Assembly: GCF_018131005.1 (NCBI RefSeq)
Contig: NZ_JAFCJK010000008.1
Coordinates: forward strand, 186,001-250,000
Length of the DNA: 64,000 nt
Origin: Bradyrhizobium lablabi
GTDB lineage: Bacteria > Pseudomonadota > Alphaproteobacteria > Rhizobiales > Xanthobacteraceae
Reading direction: 5' to 3'
Numbering within the stretch: the first letter of the stretch is position 1; each line of letters begins with the position of its first letter. Position numbers and translations under genes: made by a program. Shown piece after piece: positions 62,537-64,000 of this stretch. The notes under the pieces are model-generated. The model had not been told where the DNA came from, did not search any database, and was given only the letters and a program-made list of their open reading frames with translations.

Positions 62537-62929
62537 TTGATCGTTTCGACCGTCGCCGCGCAACGTCGCGCGCTGTTCAAACTTGCCGTCACGCTGTTGC
62601 TTGGCGCTTCGCTTTTCACTACCGAGACTTGGGCGGCCGGCGCGTTTGCGATCGGCAAATGTGGGGCTTACGGCCAGGCCTACGACTATCCGGCGGAGGC
62701 TGCGGCGCGCGCCGCGGCGCTCAAGCAGTGCAAGGGGGACTGCACCGCCGTCTCGATGAAGCGCGCTTGCGCCGCCTTGTCGGTCGACATCACCAATCCC
62801 TGCGGCCCCCACGGCTACGCCGTGACGCCGACGATCGCGAGCTCGCTCAACGCCGCTACCCGCAAGTGCTATGAATATGGCGGCAAGGAATGTGTGATCC
62901 GCGCCTGGGCCTGCGACGCCAAGGGGTAG
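62537..62929 (+). CDS. Exported DUF4189-like protein
   Basis: 130 residues from TTG 62537 (GGGGGAT site), because no ATG/GTG precedes the signal peptide (LFKLAVTLLLGASLFTTETWAA). Mature domain: AFAIGKCGAYGQAYDYP, AARAAALKQCKGDCTAVSM, KRACAALSVDI and KCYEYGGKECVIRAWACD, with about seven cysteines. This alternating Ala-rich helix/Cys pattern matches the DUF4189 family of periplasmic proteins. Function unknown. Confidence 0.75.
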   Translation: MIVSTVAAQRRALFKLAVTLLLGASLFTTETWAAGAFAIGKCGAYGQAYDYPAEAAARAAALKQCKGDCTAVSMKRACAALSVDITNPCGPHGYAVTPTIASSLNAATRKCYEYGGKECVIRAWACDAKG

Positions 62930-63096
62930 CGGCGGGGGACGCGCGCCGAAGCTCCAGATTCCTGTTTTGGCGCGTTTTCTTCACGCCGACCGAAGTCCAC
63001 TTCGCTCGAAAGCGCTGTGGCGATCCCAGACAAAGTCCGTGTTTCTGCTGTATAGTTCAACAGAGGAGCGGACACCGGTTCTTTAGGGGCTAAATC

Positions 63097-63372
63097 ATGC
63101 GCAAGACACTTGGCTTATTGTCCTTGGCCATTGCTGTTGTTCTATTCGGTCCACAGACGAGCGTGCGGCCTGCCGCGGCCCAGACGCCGCAGAGCGTGCT
63201 GTCTGCTCAGATTCGCTTGCAAGGCTTTACCTGCGACAAGGCGCTCGGCGCGACACGGGACAAGAAGCGCTCCCGGCCGGACTATGCCGTGTGGGTGCTC
63301 AGATGCAGCAATGCGACATACAGGGTCTCGCGCCCACCGGACATGGCGGCAAAGGTCGAAGTGCTCCCGTGA
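63097..63372 (+). CDS. Small exported protein, unknown
   Basis: 91 residues from ATG 63097. Signal peptide TLGLLSLAIAVVLFGPQTSV ending near PAAA/QT. The mature part has two cysteines (GFTCDKALGATRDKKRS and WVLRCSNATYRV) and a basic centre, giving a compact single-disulfide fold. Similar short proteins exist in Bradyrhizobium as far as I recall; no role can be assigned. Convergent with the quinone oxidoreductase, 36 nt apart. Confidence 0.7.
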   Translation: MRKTLGLLSLAIAVVLFGPQTSVRPAAAQTPQSVLSAQIRLQGFTCDKALGATRDKKRSRPDYAVWVLRCSNATYRVSRPPDMAAKVEVLP

Positions 63373-63408
63373 GCTAAAGCGCGATGATCATCCTCATCTC
63401 GTCGCGCG

Positions 63409-64000
63409 CTAGCCGATCCTTACGACCATCTTGCCTAGCGCGGCGCGCGTCTGCATGGTCTTGAACGCCTCGCGGAAATCCGCGAGGGCGAACACCTTGC
63501 CGACGACGGGCGTCAGATTCCCGCCGTTCAGCCATGCCGACAATTGCGCCATCACGCGCGCCTGCGCCAGCGGCTCGCGGCGCGCGATCTGGGCGACGTC
63601 GACGCCGATCAGGAGGCCGCCCTTCAGCAGCGGCAGGTTGAACGGCAGCGCCGGGATGCTGCCTGAGGCAAAGCCCACGACGAGATGCCGTCCGTTCCAT
63701 GCGATCGAACGGAACGCCTGTACCGAGATCTCGCCGCCGACCGGATCGAAGATCACGTCGGCGCCGTGGCCGCCGGTCAATTCCTTCAGGGTGTCGCGCC
63801 AGTCCGATCTGGAGTAGTCGATCACGGCGTCGGCGCCGAAGCTCGCGGCGAATTTGCGCTTGTCCTCGGTCGAGGCCGCGGCGATGACGCGCGCGCCGAG
63901 CAGCTTGCCGACCTGGATCGCAGCAATGCCGGTGCCGCCGGCCGCTCCAAGCACAAGCAACTGTTCGCCGGCGCGGAGCGAGCCGCGTTCGCTGAGCGCG
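63409..64000 (-). CDS. Zinc-type quinone oxidoreductase / NADPH:quinone reductase (5' end outside window)
   Basis: MDR-superfamily protein. The visible C-terminal 196 residues contain the NAD(P)-binding Rossmann fold LLVLGAAGGTGIAAIQVGKL, DAVIDYSRSDWRDTL, GGHGADVIFDPVGGE, GRHLVVGFASGSIPALPFN and FREAFKTMQTRAALGKMVVR. The frame stays open through position 64000 (RALSERGSLRAGEQ), so the N-terminal catalytic domain lies beyond the window. No zinc motif is visible in the part seen. Physiological substrate unknown. Confidence 0.9.
   Translation of the reverse strand, partial: ALSERGSLRAGEQLLVLGAAGGTGIAAIQVGKLLGARVIAAASTEDKRKFAASFGADAVIDYSRSDWRDTLKELTGGHGADVIFDPVGGEISVQAFRSIAWNGRHLVVGFASGSIPALPFNLPLLKGGLLIGVDVAQIARREPLAQARVMAQLSAWLNGGNLTPVVGKVFALADFREAFKTMQTRAALGKMVVRIG

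Overview
The window is high-GC alphaproteobacterial chromosomal DNA. Gene content and protein style point to Bradyrhizobium or a close Nitrobacteraceae relative: ergothioneine genes, a form-II-like cox accessory cluster with split XdhC, pcaBDC, a complete liv ABC transporter, many short Sec-exported proteins and frequent GTG/TTG starts. This assignment is an inference; no rRNA or tRNA gene was found to confirm it. Coding density is normal and both strands are used. I see no prophage, insertion sequence, CRISPR array or integron.

Layout. 1-8.2 kb: ergothioneine genes egtB and egtD (minus; egtD runs off the left edge), a monothiol glutaredoxin coupled to a macro-domain protein, three consecutive serine beta-lactamase-fold hydrolases (two are tandem paralogues) and a threonine aldolase. 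8.2-15 kb: rpsD with a clear promoter, a structured leader and a terminator; a secreted cupin; two tiny exported proteins; an SDS-type alkyl sulfatase; a CobW-family metallochaperone; a Tat-exported cyclase-family hydrolase. 15-21 kb: a CzcB/CzcA heavy-metal RND pump without an outer-membrane partner, preceded by a small exported protein, then small unknown proteins. 21.2-21.8 kb: three overlapping tiny genes of unknown function. 21.8-30.5 kb: HpcH/HpaI aldolase, LssY_C protein, murI, cytochrome b561, a DUF2235 hydrolase, an M20 amidohydrolase and purB. 30.6-32.7 kb: a NarL/UhpA-type two-component pair whose regulator has an in-frame amber codon. 32.9-34.9 kb: a three-gene MotA/TolQ/ExbB-type channel cluster with two uncharacterised membrane partners. 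35-38.2 kb: TetR regulator, metallophosphoesterase, and a Ser/Thr kinase fused to a universal-stress-protein domain. 38.2-46.3 kb: a 46-residue membrane protein, rpe, an EF-hand protein with a natural six-histidine run, an animal-type haem peroxidase with an RTX-like tail, a P1 peptidase and a membrane hybrid histidine kinase. 46.5-51.8 kb: livHMGF-K. 52-55.5 kb: a small membrane protein and pcaB-pcaD-pcaC. 55.6-62.5 kb: coxG-coxS-coxM-coxD-coxE-xdhC(N)-xdhC(C)-moeA/mocA fusion, with no coxL. The right end has a DUF4189 protein, a small exported protein and a truncated quinone oxidoreductase.

How the genes fit together. The cox block looks like a maturation set for a molybdenum hydroxylase: FeS and FAD subunits, the membrane-recruitment protein CoxG, the MoxR/VWA insertion pair, XdhC-type cofactor handling and a MocA-like nucleotidyltransferase. 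The catalytic subunit must be encoded elsewhere. The pca genes feed protocatechuate toward 3-oxoadipate, and liv imports branched-chain amino acids or related ligands. The best candidates for something undescribed are the channel trio at 32.9-34.9 kb, the kinase-USP plus phosphoesterase pair at 36-38.2 kb, and the tiny-gene trio at 21.2-21.8 kb.
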